Counted from the stretch's first letter, positions 8,175 through 16,339 are shown. The stretch is DNA of 64,000 bases from Amycolatopsis sp. cg9 (GCF_041346945.1 NZ_CP166850.1:3658001-3722000); one strand, 5' to 3'. Made by a program: numbers and translations. Notes: a model not told the origin generated them from the sequence alone.

Positions 8175-8246
8175 GGGATCTCCTGGGCGTCGTGCGTGGT
8201 CGTGCGAGACGACTGACCAGGGGCGGACCGCGTCCGCCCGGCGACA

Positions 8247-8308
8247 CCAGCGTTCCCGGAGGTGGGGAAAGGCCTACCTGGAGACGACCCGTGAGGTGGG
8301 AACGCTGG
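8247..8308 (-). promoter_or_regulatory. corA leader hairpin
   Basis: An 11-bp perfect inverted repeat, CCAGCGTTCCC at 8247-8257 and GGGAACGCTGG at 8298-8308, encloses 40 bases. The upstream arm in the transcript lies within the candidate leader ORF (8274-8342) and the other arm just after its stop, 72 bases before the corA start. Translation of the leader would therefore open or keep open this hairpin. It does not match any magnesium riboswitch (M-box) I can recall. Confidence 0.5.
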
Positions 8309-8342
8309 GACTACTAGGGAGCGGACTATCGCCACTGCTCAT
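8274..8342 (-). CDS. Candidate proline-rich leader peptide (22 aa) of corA
   Basis: ATG at 8342 is preceded by GAAGGAGGTGAGG, an almost full match to the 16S anti-Shine-Dalgarno, with about 7-9 bases spacing. The predicted peptide is MSSGDSPLPSSPSVP followed by TSRVVSR and a TAG stop. Prolines are at 7, 9, 12 and 15. The ORF ends 99 bases upstream of corA. Known parallels are the proline-rich leaders mgtL and mgtP and the corL leader in Salmonella, where ribosome progress controls Rho-dependent termination. Homology to these is not claimed. It could also be a chance ORF, but the ribosome-binding site is one of the strongest in the window. Confidence 0.5.
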   Translation of the reverse strand: MSSGDSPLPSSPSVPTSRVVSR

Positions 8343-8483
8343 CGGGTTCCTCACCTCCTTCGGGCCGGGTGCAGAGTGGTGGGGCTCGCGTTGACGCGCG
8401 AGAACCGATGGTTGAGGGTACTCCTCACTACGGATGCGTGTCGTACCAGCCTCACGCGGTGTTACGCGGACAGGAGAAGACGA

Positions 8484-8987
8484 GTGCAGTTCGGTCGGTA
8501 CTACGAGGAGTTCGAGGTCGGTGCGGTCTACAAGCACTGGCCGGGCAAAACGGTCACCGAATACGACGACCACCTGTTCTGCCTGATCACGATGAACCAC
8601 CACCCGCTGCACCTGGACGCGCACTACGCCGAAGAGACGACCGACTTCGGCAAGAACGTCGTGGTGGGGAACTACGTCTACTCGCTGCTGCTGGGCATGT
8701 CCGTGCCCGACGTCTCCGGCAAGGCCATCGCGAACCTCGAGGTCGAATCGCTCAAGCACGTCAAGCCGACGTTCCACGGCGACACCATCTACGGCGAGAC
8801 CGAGGTGCTCGACAAGACGCCGTCGAAGTCGAAGGACGACCGCGGCGTCGTGTACGTCGAGACGCGCGGGTACAAGCAGGACGGCCTGATCGTGTGCACC
8901 TTCCGGCGGAAGGTGATGGTGCCGAAGCGCTCGTACGGGGAAACTCGGGGCGGGGAGCAGCCGGGCCGGCCGGTGCCGCACGAATGA
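8484..8987 (+). CDS. MaoC-family (hot-dog fold) dehydratase
   Basis: 167 residues from GTG at 8484 (GGAG upstream; the frame is open earlier but without support). Hot-dog fold hydratase; the MNHHPLHLDAHYAE segment matches the MaoC signature (N/D-x-P-x-H) that holds the catalytic Asp/His for hydration of 2-enoyl-CoA. It ends in a charged, Pro/Gly-rich tail. Members act in fatty acid or ketide metabolism. No acyl-CoA genes adjoin it, so the pathway is unknown. The next gene starts 7 bp downstream. Confidence 0.9.
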   Translation: MQFGRYYEEFEVGAVYKHWPGKTVTEYDDHLFCLITMNHHPLHLDAHYAEETTDFGKNVVVGNYVYSLLLGMSVPDVSGKAIANLEVESLKHVKPTFHGDTIYGETEVLDKTPSKSKDDRGVVYVETRGYKQDGLIVCTFRRKVMVPKRSYGETRGGEQPGRPVPHE

Positions 8988-8994
8988 GGCTCTG

Positions 8995-10089
8995 ATGGAC
9001 CTGGACGCGATCAAGGACGTACTGCGCACGTTCGCGGAAGTCGAGGCCCGCGGGGTCTCGCCGCTGTACGAGCACCTGGCCATGCAGGCCGCCGAGGACG
9101 ACGACGTCGCCGGGCTGCTGTCGGTCGCGCGCGACGGCGAGGTGCGCGCGACGCTGCTGATGGCGACGGCGCACCGGCTCGTCCAAGCCGACCCGATCCA
9201 CCCGCTGTCCCGCTACTACCCGTCACTGGGCGGTTTCGACGGCGTCGACTCCGAGACGTGGCCGCTGTTCCGCTCGTTCCTGCTGGAGCGGTCCGAGAAG
9301 GCGCGGGCGCTGATTTCGTCGCGGTACACCCAGACGAACGAGGTCCGCCGGGCGGCGCTGCTGTACCCGGGCGTGGCACGGGCGGCTCGCGAAGCGGGCG
9401 GGAAGGTCGCCCTGCTGGAAGTCGGCTGCTCCGCGGGCCTCTTGCTGGGCATGGACCGCTTCGGCTACCGCTACCAGTGCGACGGCGGCGAGCAGCTGAC
9501 GGCCGGCCCGGCCAAGTCGGCGGTGGGCTTGCACTGCGCGCTGGACCTGGCCCCGGGCGCGGTCGCGCCGAAGCTCCCGAAGAAGCTCGCGGTGACGGAC
9601 CGGGCCGGCCTCGACCGCGCCCCGGTGGACCTGTCGGACGAGGACGAGCTGGCCTGGCTCGAGGCCTGCGTTTGGGCCGACCAGCCCGACCGCATCCGGC
9701 TGCTGCGCACGGCGGCGGCCGAGCAGGCGAAGCACCGGCCTCGGCTGATCACCGGCGACGGGGTAGCGGGCTTCGCTTCGGCCGCCGAGTCGTTGGCGGG
9801 GCCGTTGGTGGTCCTGACCAGCCACGTCCTGGCGTACTTTTCGGCTGCGCAGCGGGCCGGGTTCGTAGCGGAGCTGGCTTCGCTGGCGGCTTCCCGGCCG
9901 ATTTGGTGGGTGTCGGAGGAGTTCTACGGGGCGGGGCTGGAGCAGGTGCTGCCCGGCCGGGCGGATCTCGCCGGTGGGGACGGGCTGGCGACGCTGGGCG
10001 TGGTCCGGTGGGAGGACGGGAAGGCGGAGGCGCACGCACTGGCGCGGACGGCCCCGCACGGGCAGCGGATGACCTGGCTCCCGCTCTAG
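8995..10089 (+). CDS. DUF2332 family protein
   Basis: 364 residues from ATG at 8995. It matches the DUF2332 family of actinobacteria and proteobacteria. A glycine-rich segment ALLEVGCSAGLLLG near residues 140-153 resembles the nucleotide-binding loop of class I methyltransferases, and the N-terminus contains the conserved HPLSRYYPSLGG. No activity has been established for the family as far as I know. It lies 7 bp after the MaoC-like gene and probably shares its transcript. The 3' end runs into a low-complexity GC-rich array. Confidence 0.88.
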   Translation: MDLDAIKDVLRTFAEVEARGVSPLYEHLAMQAAEDDDVAGLLSVARDGEVRATLLMATAHRLVQADPIHPLSRYYPSLGGFDGVDSETWPLFRSFLLERSEKARALISSRYTQTNEVRRAALLYPGVARAAREAGGKVALLEVGCSAGLLLGMDRFGYRYQCDGGEQLTAGPAKSAVGLHCALDLAPGAVAPKLPKKLAVTDRAGLDRAPVDLSDEDELAWLEACVWADQPDRIRLLRTAAAEQAKHRPRLITGDGVAGFASAAESLAGPLVVLTSHVLAYFSAAQRAGFVAELASLAASRPIWWVSEEFYGAGLEQVLPGRADLAGGDGLATLGVVRWEDGKAEAHALARTAPHGQRMTWLPL

Positions 10090-10505
10090 CCTCGCCGGCT
10101 TGCTGGCTCCCCGGCTCTAGCTTCGCTGGCTCGCCCGCTGTCCCGCGGCGCGCGGGCCGGCTGCCTGCCTGGCTGCCTGGCTTGCTGCCCGGCTGCCCCG
10201 GCTGGCTGCCCGGCTGGCTTGCTGGCTGCCCGGCTGGCTTGCTGGCTCCCCGGCTGCCTGCCTGCCTGGCTGCCTGACTTGCTGCCCGGCTGCCCGGCTG
10301 GCTGCCCGACTGCCCGACTGCCCCGGCTGGCTGCCCGGCTGGCTTGGTGCCTGGCCCGCTGCCTGCCTCGCTGGCTCCCGCTGTCCCGCAGCGCGCGGGC
10401 TGGCTGCCCGGCTGGCTTGCTGGCTCCCCGGCTCCCTGGCTCCCCGGCTCCCCGGCTCCCCGGCTCCCCGGCTCCCGCGGTCCCGCGGTCCCGCCGCGCG
10501 CGGCC
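10090..10505. repeat. Low-complexity degenerate tandem array (GGCTGCCC/GGCTTGCT)
   Basis: About 415 bp built almost only from short units such as GGCTGCCC, GGCTGGCTTGCT, CCCCGGCTCC and CTGCCTG in irregular order. Strand composition is asymmetric (C, G and T rich, very few A). Several reading frames stay open by composition alone, giving Pro/Gly/Leu/Ala-only translations, so I see no gene here. It fills the gap between the convergent DUF2332 and NUDIX genes and abuts the palindrome at 10507. Confidence 0.85.
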
Positions 10506-10506
10506 C

Positions 10507-10567
10507 GGCTGTCTCGAATGAGTCATTCAGGGCCTTGGATGTCCCGAATGACTCATTCGAGACAGCC
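10507..10567. repeat. Long palindrome, ATGAGTCATTC family, copy 1
   Basis: Perfect 22-bp arms at 10507-10528 and 10546-10567 around a 17-base loop. The arms carry GAATGAGTCATTC and its complement. It lies between convergent genes, 33 bp from the NUDIX stop, and would act as a terminator for that gene and for the other strand. A related, slightly imperfect copy is at 57266. Confidence 0.85.
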
Positions 10568-10599
10568 CGGCGGCCCCAGCAAGCCCGCTGGGAGGCCGC

Positions 10600-11013
10600 T
10601 CAAGCCCGCGGCAACGCTCCCCAGTCACGCAACGTCACGTACAGGAGATCCACCAGCTCCCCGGCCGCGTCCATGTCCGAAAGGTCTGCCGCATCGGCCC
10701 AACGTGCGTCCGACGCGTCGTCACCCGCCGTGAGCACCCCGCCCGTCACCGCACAGGCGTAGTCGAAGATCAAGTACGGCCCGCGCCGGACGCTCCCGAT
10801 CACTGTGCCCGGAATCACGTCCAGTCCGGTCTCTTCGCGAAGCTCCCGAATTACCGCCGTTTCGTCCGTTTCGCCCGGTTCAACTCGGCCACCCGGCAGC
10901 GACCATTGCCCCGAACCGGGGTCATTGCGGCGCCGGATGAGCAGCAATCGGCCGTGGTCGTCGAACGCGATGCCGCCGACGCAGCGGATCGTGGTGCTGG
11001 TGAGACCCTCCAT
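10600..11013 (-). CDS. NUDIX hydrolase
   Basis: 137 residues from ATG at 11013; a TTG/ATG further upstream would add an unlikely tail. The NUDIX box is complete, [20 protein letters not shown] followed by TGL (about 45-67), with the Glu residues that bind Mg2+. The enzyme should hydrolyse a nucleoside diphosphate linked to another moiety. Substrate class cannot be told. The region upstream is divergent with the small membrane protein gene and contains two GTACAC elements. Confidence 0.92.
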   Translation of the reverse strand: MEGLTSTTIRCVGGIAFDDHGRLLLIRRRNDPGSGQWSLPGGRVEPGETDETAVIRELREETGLDVIPGTVIGSVRRGPYLIFDYACAVTGGVLTAGDDASDARWADAADLSDMDAAGELVDLLYVTLRDWGALPRA

Positions 11014-11198
11014 GTCCCCAACGGTAGACGTGACCGAACTGAAAACGGATGTCCTGTACACGGAGAGTAGCCGTACGGTACACTTCGGACCACGTGCTGA
11101 CCCAAGCGCGGGACTTACCTCCCGTGCGCCAGTTGAGTGCGGTACAACGTAAAAAGTCTGTTGTCCGGTGTCACCGTAAGAGACGGGATTTGATCGCG

Positions 11199-11363
11199 GT
11201 GAACGTGAAGAAGATTGCGGGCCTCGCCGGTATCGCGTTGGTGCTGTTCTTCGTCATTGCCCAGCCGGGGCAGGCCGCTGGCCTCGTCGGCAACATCATC
11301 CAGTTCCTCCGTGACTCGGCCGAATCGGTGATCACCTTCGTCAGCAACGTCTTCAAGGGCTGA
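11199..11363 (+). CDS. Small membrane/secreted protein (54 aa) upstream of PH-domain gene
   Basis: 54 residues from GTG at 11199 ([20 protein letters not shown] then AQPGQAAG). It has a basic N-terminus, one hydrophobic helix with an Ala-x-Ala-like end (QAA), and an amphipathic tail ([20 protein letters not shown]). It may be exported or membrane-anchored. A short protein of this type before a PH-domain protein gene is, from memory, a recurrent actinobacterial arrangement. The GTG at 11094 would give a longer 89-residue version with a basic extension; the shorter form looks more natural. It lies 20 bp before the next gene. Confidence 0.7.
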   Translation: MNVKKIAGLAGIALVLFFVIAQPGQAAGLVGNIIQFLRDSAESVITFVSNVFKG

Positions 11364-11383
11364 TCGAGGGCTACCCTCGAGCC

Positions 11384-11944
11384 ATGTTCGCGCCACGCGA
11401 CCCCGACGAGTACCTCCTCGACACCGAGCGGCGGGTCATCCGGATCCGCCGCCACTGGGCGGTGCTGCTGTGGGACACCTTCGAGGCGGCCGCACTGCTG
11501 GCCATCTGCGTCCTGGTGTCCTACTTGCTGCCACCGGCGCTTTACATCGGCCAGAACATCCTCTGGTACGTCGCGCTGCTCGTCGTGCTGCGGTTCGCCT
11601 ACGTGGTGATGGAGTGGTGGGTCGAGCGGCTGGTGGTCACCGACAAGCGGTTCGTCATGACCACCGGGGTGTTCACGACCAAGGTGCTGATGATGCCCAT
11701 CAGCAAGGTCACCGACCTCAGCTACGTGCGCACCGCCACCGGCCGCATGATGGGTTACGGCACGATGGTCGTCGAGTCGGCCGGGCAGATCCAGGCCCTC
11801 AACAAGATCGACTTCCTGCCGCGGCCCGAAGAGTTCTACGACACGATCTCGGAGCTGGTCTTCGGCGACAAGCAGAAGCAGGCCGAGCGCTTCTCCATGA
11901 TCAAGGCCCAGCGGGCCGCCCGCGGCAAGAAGCCGGTCGGCTGA
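11384..11944 (+). CDS. Bacterial PH-domain membrane protein
   Basis: 186 residues. N-terminal cytoplasmic part with two membrane helices (about 28-70), then a bacterial pleckstrin-homology domain (about 78-160) with the typical RFVMTTGVFTTKVLMMPISK strand pattern, and a basic tail (QRAARGKKPVG). These proteins are membrane-associated scaffolds of unknown ligand. Probably co-transcribed with the 54-residue gene upstream. Confidence 0.88.
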   Translation: MFAPRDPDEYLLDTERRVIRIRRHWAVLLWDTFEAAALLAICVLVSYLLPPALYIGQNILWYVALLVVLRFAYVVMEWWVERLVVTDKRFVMTTGVFTTKVLMMPISKVTDLSYVRTATGRMMGYGTMVVESAGQIQALNKIDFLPRPEEFYDTISELVFGDKQKQAERFSMIKAQRAARGKKPVG

Positions 11945-11985
11945 GTCTCATCCCGCCGAGCGTGTGACGCAGCGCATCGTCGACA

Positions 11986-12858
11986 ATGGACACGATGCGC
12001 ATCGACCTGCACGCCCATTCCACCGCTTCCGACGGCACCGACTCGCCGGCCGGGCTCGTCGCCGCGGCCGCGAGAGCCGGGCTCGACGTCGTCGCGATCA
12101 CCGATCACGACACCACGGCGGGCTGGGCGCCGGCCGCCGCGGCCATCCCGCCCGGCCTGACGCTCGTGCCCGGCGCCGAGCTCTCCACCGTCTCGATCGA
12201 CCCCGAGACCGGCCGCCAGATCAGCGTCCACCTGCTGGCCTACCTCTTCGACCCGACGTCGGAGCCGGTCGTCACCGAGCAGACCCGGCTGCGCGTCGAG
12301 CGCCGCACGCGGCTGCGCCGGATGGCCGAGCGGATGGCTGCCGACGGCCTCCCGATCGACATCGACGAGATCTTCGGCCTGCTCCCCGAGGACTCGCCGC
12401 CCGGGCGCCCGCACCTGGCCCAGGCGCTGGTCCGGGCCGGGCTGGTCAAGTCCGTCGACGAGGCCTTCGCCGACTACCTCAGCCCGCGCCGCGGCTACTA
12501 CGTCGCCCGCCGCGACACGCCCGTCGAAGAAGCCATCGACATGATCGACGCGGCCGGTGGCGTCACGGTCATCGCGCACCCCTTCGCCTTCAGCCGCGGT
12601 GCCACGATCAGCGAGGACACCCTCGCCGGGCTGGCCGCGCACGGCCTCACCGGCGTCGAGGCCGACCACCCGAACCACGACGAGCCGACCCGGGCCCGCA
12701 CCCGCGCGCTGGCCGGCGAGCTCGGCCTGCTCGTCACCGGGTCCAGCGACTACCACGGCACGAACAAGACGATCGCGCTCGGCGAGTGCACCACCGATCC
12801 CGGGCAGTTCGAAGAGCTGGCTTCGCGCGCGGCCGGGTACCAGGTCGTGAAGGGCTGA
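11986..12858 (+). CDS. PHP-domain phosphoesterase
   Basis: 290 residues; ATG at 11986, with a second ATG at 11995 (MRIDLHAHSTASDG) also plausible. All PHP metal motifs are present: DLHAHSTASDG, ITDHDTTAGW, a mid-chain LRVERRTRLRRMAERM helix, VIAHPFAF and SSDYHG. The family hydrolyses phosphoesters with three metals. Close relatives include the RNase AM/YciV 5'-3' exonucleases that act on oligonucleotides and 3',5'-bisphosphates, a reasonable guess here. The next gene (marC) starts one base after its stop. Confidence 0.9.
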   Translation: MDTMRIDLHAHSTASDGTDSPAGLVAAAARAGLDVVAITDHDTTAGWAPAAAAIPPGLTLVPGAELSTVSIDPETGRQISVHLLAYLFDPTSEPVVTEQTRLRVERRTRLRRMAERMAADGLPIDIDEIFGLLPEDSPPGRPHLAQALVRAGLVKSVDEAFADYLSPRRGYYVARRDTPVEEAIDMIDAAGGVTVIAHPFAFSRGATISEDTLAGLAAHGLTGVEADHPNHDEPTRARTRALAGELGLLVTGSSDYHGTNKTIALGECTTDPGQFEELASRAAGYQVVKG

Positions 12859-12859
12859 C

Positions 12860-13489
12860 ATGGCGATCGCCGACGTCTTCGACGCGAAGCTCTTCATGAG
12901 CGCGACGATCACCCTCGTCGTCATCATGGACCCGCCGGGCACCGTGCCGGTGTTCCTCAGCCTCGTCGGCCGCAAGCCGGTCGCGACGCGGGCGCGCGCC
13001 GCCCGGCAGGCCGTCCTGGTGTCGCTGCTGGTCATCAGCCTGTTCGCGGTCGCCGGGCAGGCGATCCTCGCCTACCTCGGCATCGGCATCCCCGCGCTGC
13101 AGGGCGCCGGCGGCCTGCTGCTCCTGCTGATCGCGCTGCAGCTGCTCACCGGCAGCGGGCACGAGCCGGAGGCGGCCGCGGAAGACGTCAACGTCGCGCT
13201 CGTGCCGCTCGGCACGCCGCTGCTGGCCGGGCCCGGCGCGATCGCCGCGACCATCGTGTTCGTCCGGCAGGCCGACGGCCACGTCGGCGCGTACATCGCG
13301 CTGGCGGCGGCCATCGTCATGACGCACTTCGTGATCTACATCTGCATGCGCTACTCCGGTGTCGTCATCCGGCTGATCAAGGAAAGCGGCATCACGCTGC
13401 TGGCCAAGGTGGCCGGCCTGCTGCTCGCCGCGATCGCCGTCGAGCTGGTCGCGAACTCCGTGCGCGGCTTCATCGACGGCGGCAGCTGA
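12860..13489 (+). CDS. MarC family integral membrane protein
   Basis: 209 residues with six predicted membrane helices and the family's early VIMDPPGTVPVFLSLVG motif. MarC/YhgN proteins are inner-membrane proteins of unclear transport function; the old link with multiple antibiotic resistance was withdrawn. The ATG lies one base after the PHP gene stop, so the two are surely co-transcribed. Confidence 0.92.
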   Translation: MAIADVFDAKLFMSATITLVVIMDPPGTVPVFLSLVGRKPVATRARAARQAVLVSLLVISLFAVAGQAILAYLGIGIPALQGAGGLLLLLIALQLLTGSGHEPEAAAEDVNVALVPLGTPLLAGPGAIAATIVFVRQADGHVGAYIALAAAIVMTHFVIYICMRYSGVVIRLIKESGITLLAKVAGLLLAAIAVELVANSVRGFIDGGS

Positions 13490-13534
13490 CCCCGCCTTTC
13501 GGGTTGTCCTGCCGGACAGGAACCGGCGGGTTCG

Positions 13535-13595
13535 TTGACATCGTTGGCACCGCTCGCGCAGCCTGAACCTCAGCTCAGCGCTTGAAACGATTCAA
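13535..13595 (+). promoter_or_regulatory. Promoter and LacI-type operator of the rhamnosidase gene
   Basis: A consensus -35 TTGACA is at 13535-13540. A weak -10 candidate (CAGCCT at 13559) lies 18 bp on. About 10 bp after the expected start point is the 14-bp operator TTGAAACGATTCAA (13582-13595), palindromic around a central CG except for one position. A central CG in an AT-rich palindrome is the hallmark of LacI/GalR-family operators. A repressor bound here would block elongation, and the start codon follows at 13615. Confidence 0.6.
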
Positions 13596-13614
13596 TCGCC
13601 TTGCGGAGGCCTCG

Positions 13615-16077
13615 ATGAAGTGGCTCAGAGCAGTTCTGCCGGTCGCGGTGCTGGTGGCGAGCGGTGTCACCGCCGTGCCCGCCGACGCCGCGCCCGGCTG
13701 GCAGAAGTACGTCGTCGCGCCGCCGAGCCGGGACGTCCGGCCGGTGAAGGTGCTGTCGACGACCGGCGACGTCACGAACCCGGACGGCCTGCTCGGCCGG
13801 GGTGTCGCGACGTTCAAGCGGCAGGCGCCGCCGCCGAAGCCGGCGTGGCCCGCGGGGACGACGGCCGCCGCGTCGTCGTTCCACGCGCCGAACAACGGCG
13901 GGAACGGCCAGCCGCGCACGTACGACCCGGGCAACGCCGTCGACGGGAACCCGGACACGTTCTGGAACGACGACACGATCGCCGCCTACCCGGACGTCCT
14001 GACCATCACCGCGGGCGCGCCGGCCGCGCTGCCCGGCGTCACCGTGCTGTCCAATGTGGACGGCGTACCGCAGGACTTCACGGTCGAGGTGCTGGACGGC
14101 GACGCGTGGCGCGTCGCGGCTTCGGTGACCGGCAACACCGCGGTGCAGCGCGCGGTCGCGTTCGACCGGCCGGTGACGACGAGCCAGGTCCGGATCACCG
14201 TGACGAAGGACCAGGCCACGCCGTCCGGCGAGTTCAGCCGCGTCGCCGAGGTCTGGCCCGGCCTGGTCGCCGATCCGCCGGTGCCGACGGCCGTCGTCGA
14301 CTTCGGCAAGGTCGTCGCCGGGTACCCGAAGATCGCCTTCGCGGGCGCGTCGGCGAACCGGCCGGGCGTCCGGCTGTCGTTCTCCGAGACCCAGCAGTAC
14401 CTGGGCGAACGCTCCGACTTCACGCGTTCGGACTTCTCCGGCGGGCCCGGGAGCGACCAGTACGCCGTGCCCGCGACGCCGGTCGTCTGGCGGGACACGA
14501 AGGGCTGCCAGAGCGGCACGCAGGTCTGCGCGGACGGCCTGCACGGCTTCCGCTACCTGCGGATCAGCCTCGACGCGCTGGCCTCGGACGCGCCGCTCGC
14601 GCAGCCGTCCGGCGAGGTGCGGATCAGCGGCGTCTCGCTCGACTTCACGCCGTTCCTCGGCACGCCGGACACCTACCGCGGCTGGTTCGAGTCCTCCGAC
14701 GAGGACCTGAACAAGTACTGGTACGCGGCGTCCTACACGAACGAGCTGGGCATGGACACGTTCCGCGAGTCCGATGTGGACCCGCGCGGCGCGTTTTCCC
14801 CGTCGCTGGACGGGAAGCTCGTGCTGCACGACGGTGCGAAGCGTGACCGGGACCCGTACGTCGGCGACGTCGCGGTGTCCGGGCTGACCCAGTACCTGAC
14901 GCACCAGGACGGCACGGCGGCGAAGAACGTCCTCGCCGATCTGGCCGACCACCAGCGCGCCGACGGCTGGATCCCGCCCGCGTCGATCAACAACTACACG
15001 TTGCCGCTGTTCGACTACCCGCTCTGGTGGGTGACGTCGAGCTGGGACTACGTCCTCTACAGCGGCGACACCGCGTACGCGGCTTCGTACTACTCACACC
15101 TCGTGAAGACGCTGGACACGTGGTACCCGTCGGTCACCGATTCGCGCGGGTTGCTCGCGAAGGGCCTCAACGGCACAGGCGGCTACGGCGACTACGCGTT
15201 CCTCCCACGCACCGGCGAAGTGACGTACTACAACGCGTTGTACGTCCGGGCGTTGCAGGGCGCGGCGGGGCTGGCGCGGGCGACCGGGCATCCCGCCGAC
15301 GCCGACCGTTGGCTAGCGCGTGCTTCCGGCGTCGCTTCCGCCGTGAACCAGTACCTGTGGGACCCGGCGGCGGGCGCGTACCTCGACTCGGGGACGGGCG
15401 CGGTGCGGCACGGCCAGGACGGCAACAGCCACGCGATCCTGGCCGGGATCGCGTCACCGGCGCAGGCTTCTTCGGCGCTGGCGCGGCTCGCGGCCGGCGC
15501 GCTGCCGTACGGGAACCCGTTCATGGACAACGACACCCTCGTCCCCGACGGCACGAAGCGGGTGTACGCGTTCACGTCGTTCCCGGAGCTGCAGGCGCGG
15601 TTCCGGAGCGGGCAGGCGGCGTCGGCGATCGACCAGATCAAGCGGATGTACGGCTGGATGGCCACGCACGACCCGGGAATCACGGCGTGGGAAGGCATCG
15701 GCGAAGGCGGCTCGCACTACGAGCAGGGCTACACGTCGGCGGCGCACGGCTGGTCGGCGGGGGTCGTGCCGGCGTTGACCAACGACCTGCTGGGCGTCTC
15801 GCCGGCTTCACCCGGTTTCGCGACGTGGACGGTCGCGCCGAACCCCGGCGGCGTCGCGTGGGCGCGGGGAGCGGTGCCGACGCCGAAGGGCGCGTTGTCG
15901 GCTGCGTGGTCTCAGCGGGGTTCGGTGTTCTCGCTGACGGTTTCCGCGCCGCGCGGGACTTCCGGCTCGCTCGTGGTGCCGTCGGGCCGATTGGTGCTGC
16001 TGGACGGGCGGCCGCTCCGCGCGGCCGGGCCGGTGGCCGTCTCCGGCGGGACGCACACGGTGCTGGTGGTGCGGTAG
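13615..16077 (+). CDS. Secreted alpha-L-rhamnosidase-like glycoside hydrolase (GH78 type)
   Basis: 820 residues from ATG at 13615 (GCGGAGG upstream). A Sec signal peptide (MKWLRAVLPVAVLVASGVTA, then a cleavage site near ADAA) precedes an F5/8-like carbohydrate-binding domain (about 70-210, with NTFWNDD-type and YDPGNAVDGNPDTF strands). A jelly-roll region follows. The (alpha/alpha)6 barrel starts at about residue 360 (YWYAASYTNELGMDTFRESD) and holds KRDRDPYVGD and WEGIGEGGSHYEQGYTSAAH, as in GH78 catalytic domains. A C-terminal beta domain closes the chain. It should release terminal rhamnose from plant or bacterial polysaccharide outside the cell. An upstream LacI-like operator suggests sugar-induced expression. 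A strong hairpin follows the stop. Confidence 0.87.
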   Translation: MKWLRAVLPVAVLVASGVTAVPADAAPGWQKYVVAPPSRDVRPVKVLSTTGDVTNPDGLLGRGVATFKRQAPPPKPAWPAGTTAAASSFHAPNNGGNGQPRTYDPGNAVDGNPDTFWNDDTIAAYPDVLTITAGAPAALPGVTVLSNVDGVPQDFTVEVLDGDAWRVAASVTGNTAVQRAVAFDRPVTTSQVRITVTKDQATPSGEFSRVAEVWPGLVADPPVPTAVVDFGKVVAGYPKIAFAGASANRPGVRLSFSETQQYLGERSDFTRSDFSGGPGSDQYAVPATPVVWRDTKGCQSGTQVCADGLHGFRYLRISLDALASDAPLAQPSGEVRISGVSLDFTPFLGTPDTYRGWFESSDEDLNKYWYAASYTNELGMDTFRESDVDPRGAFSPSLDGKLVLHDGAKRDRDPYVGDVAVSGLTQYLTHQDGTAAKNVLADLADHQRADGWIPPASINNYTLPLFDYPLWWVTSSWDYVLYSGDTAYAASYYSHLVKTLDTWYPSVTDSRGLLAKGLNGTGGYGDYAFLPRTGEVTYYNALYVRALQGAAGLARATGHPADADRWLARASGVASAVNQYLWDPAAGAYLDSGTGAVRHGQDGNSHAILAGIASPAQASSALARLAAGALPYGNPFMDNDTLVPDGTKRVYAFTSFPELQARFRSGQAASAIDQIKRMYGWMATHDPGITAWEGIGEGGSHYEQGYTSAAHGWSAGVVPALTNDLLGVSPASPGFATWTVAPNPGGVAWARGAVPTPKGALSAAWSQRGSVFSLTVSAPRGTSGSLVVPSGRLVLLDGRPLRAAGPVAVSGGTHTVLVVR

Positions 16078-16080
16078 CCG

Positions 16081-16119
16081 CACTTTCCGCGCGGGGCGGC
16101 TCGCCCCGCGCGGAAAGTG
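16081..16119 (+). terminator. Strong hairpin after the rhamnosidase gene
   Basis: Perfect 18-bp stem (CACTTTCCGCGCGGGGCG and its complement) with the three-base loop GCT, beginning 3 bases after the stop codon. No T tract. It runs into the first unit of the 64-bp tandem repeat. Confidence 0.8.
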
Positions 16120-16308
16120 TCGGTGACATCTGGGGCTTTGCCCCAGGTCGGGGGCTCCGCCACCCGAACCCCCGAAGGAAGTGTCGGTGACATCTGGGGC
16201 TTTGCCCCAGGTCGGGGGCTCCGCCACCCGAACCCCCGAAGAAAGTGTCGGTGACATCTGGGGCTTTGCCCCAGGTCGGGGGCTCCGCCACCCGAACCCC
16301 CGAAGAAA
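16117..16308. repeat. 64-bp tandem repeat, three copies
   Basis: Units begin at 16117, 16181 and 16245, exactly 64 bp apart, and a partial fourth starts at 16309 (GTGTCGGTG). They are nearly identical: GAAGGAAGTG versus GAAGAAAGTG at the junctions is the only difference I see. Each unit holds two hairpins, TGGGGC-TTT-GCCCCA and a GGGGGCTCC...GAACCCCCG stem. The array ends 31 bp before the nuclease gene, in a gap between two genes on the same strand. It is non-coding in all frames that matter. Confidence 0.9.
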
Positions 16309-16339
16309 GTGTCGGTGGTGGTGCGTAGCGTAGGAACCC

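Noticed and set aside
8175..8400. M-box (ykoK) magnesium riboswitch upstream of corA
   Set aside because: The conserved M-box elements that I can recall are not present; the region is better explained by the leader ORF and hairpin.
10086..10526. Reading frames of 100-146 codons in the low-complexity array
   Set aside because: Translations consist of a few residues repeated (Pro, Ala, Gly, Arg, Gln, Leu), the frames are open by composition on both strands, and no start signal is present.
16117..16308. CRISPR array
   Set aside because: The 64-bp units are head-to-tail without unique spacers, and there are no cas genes.
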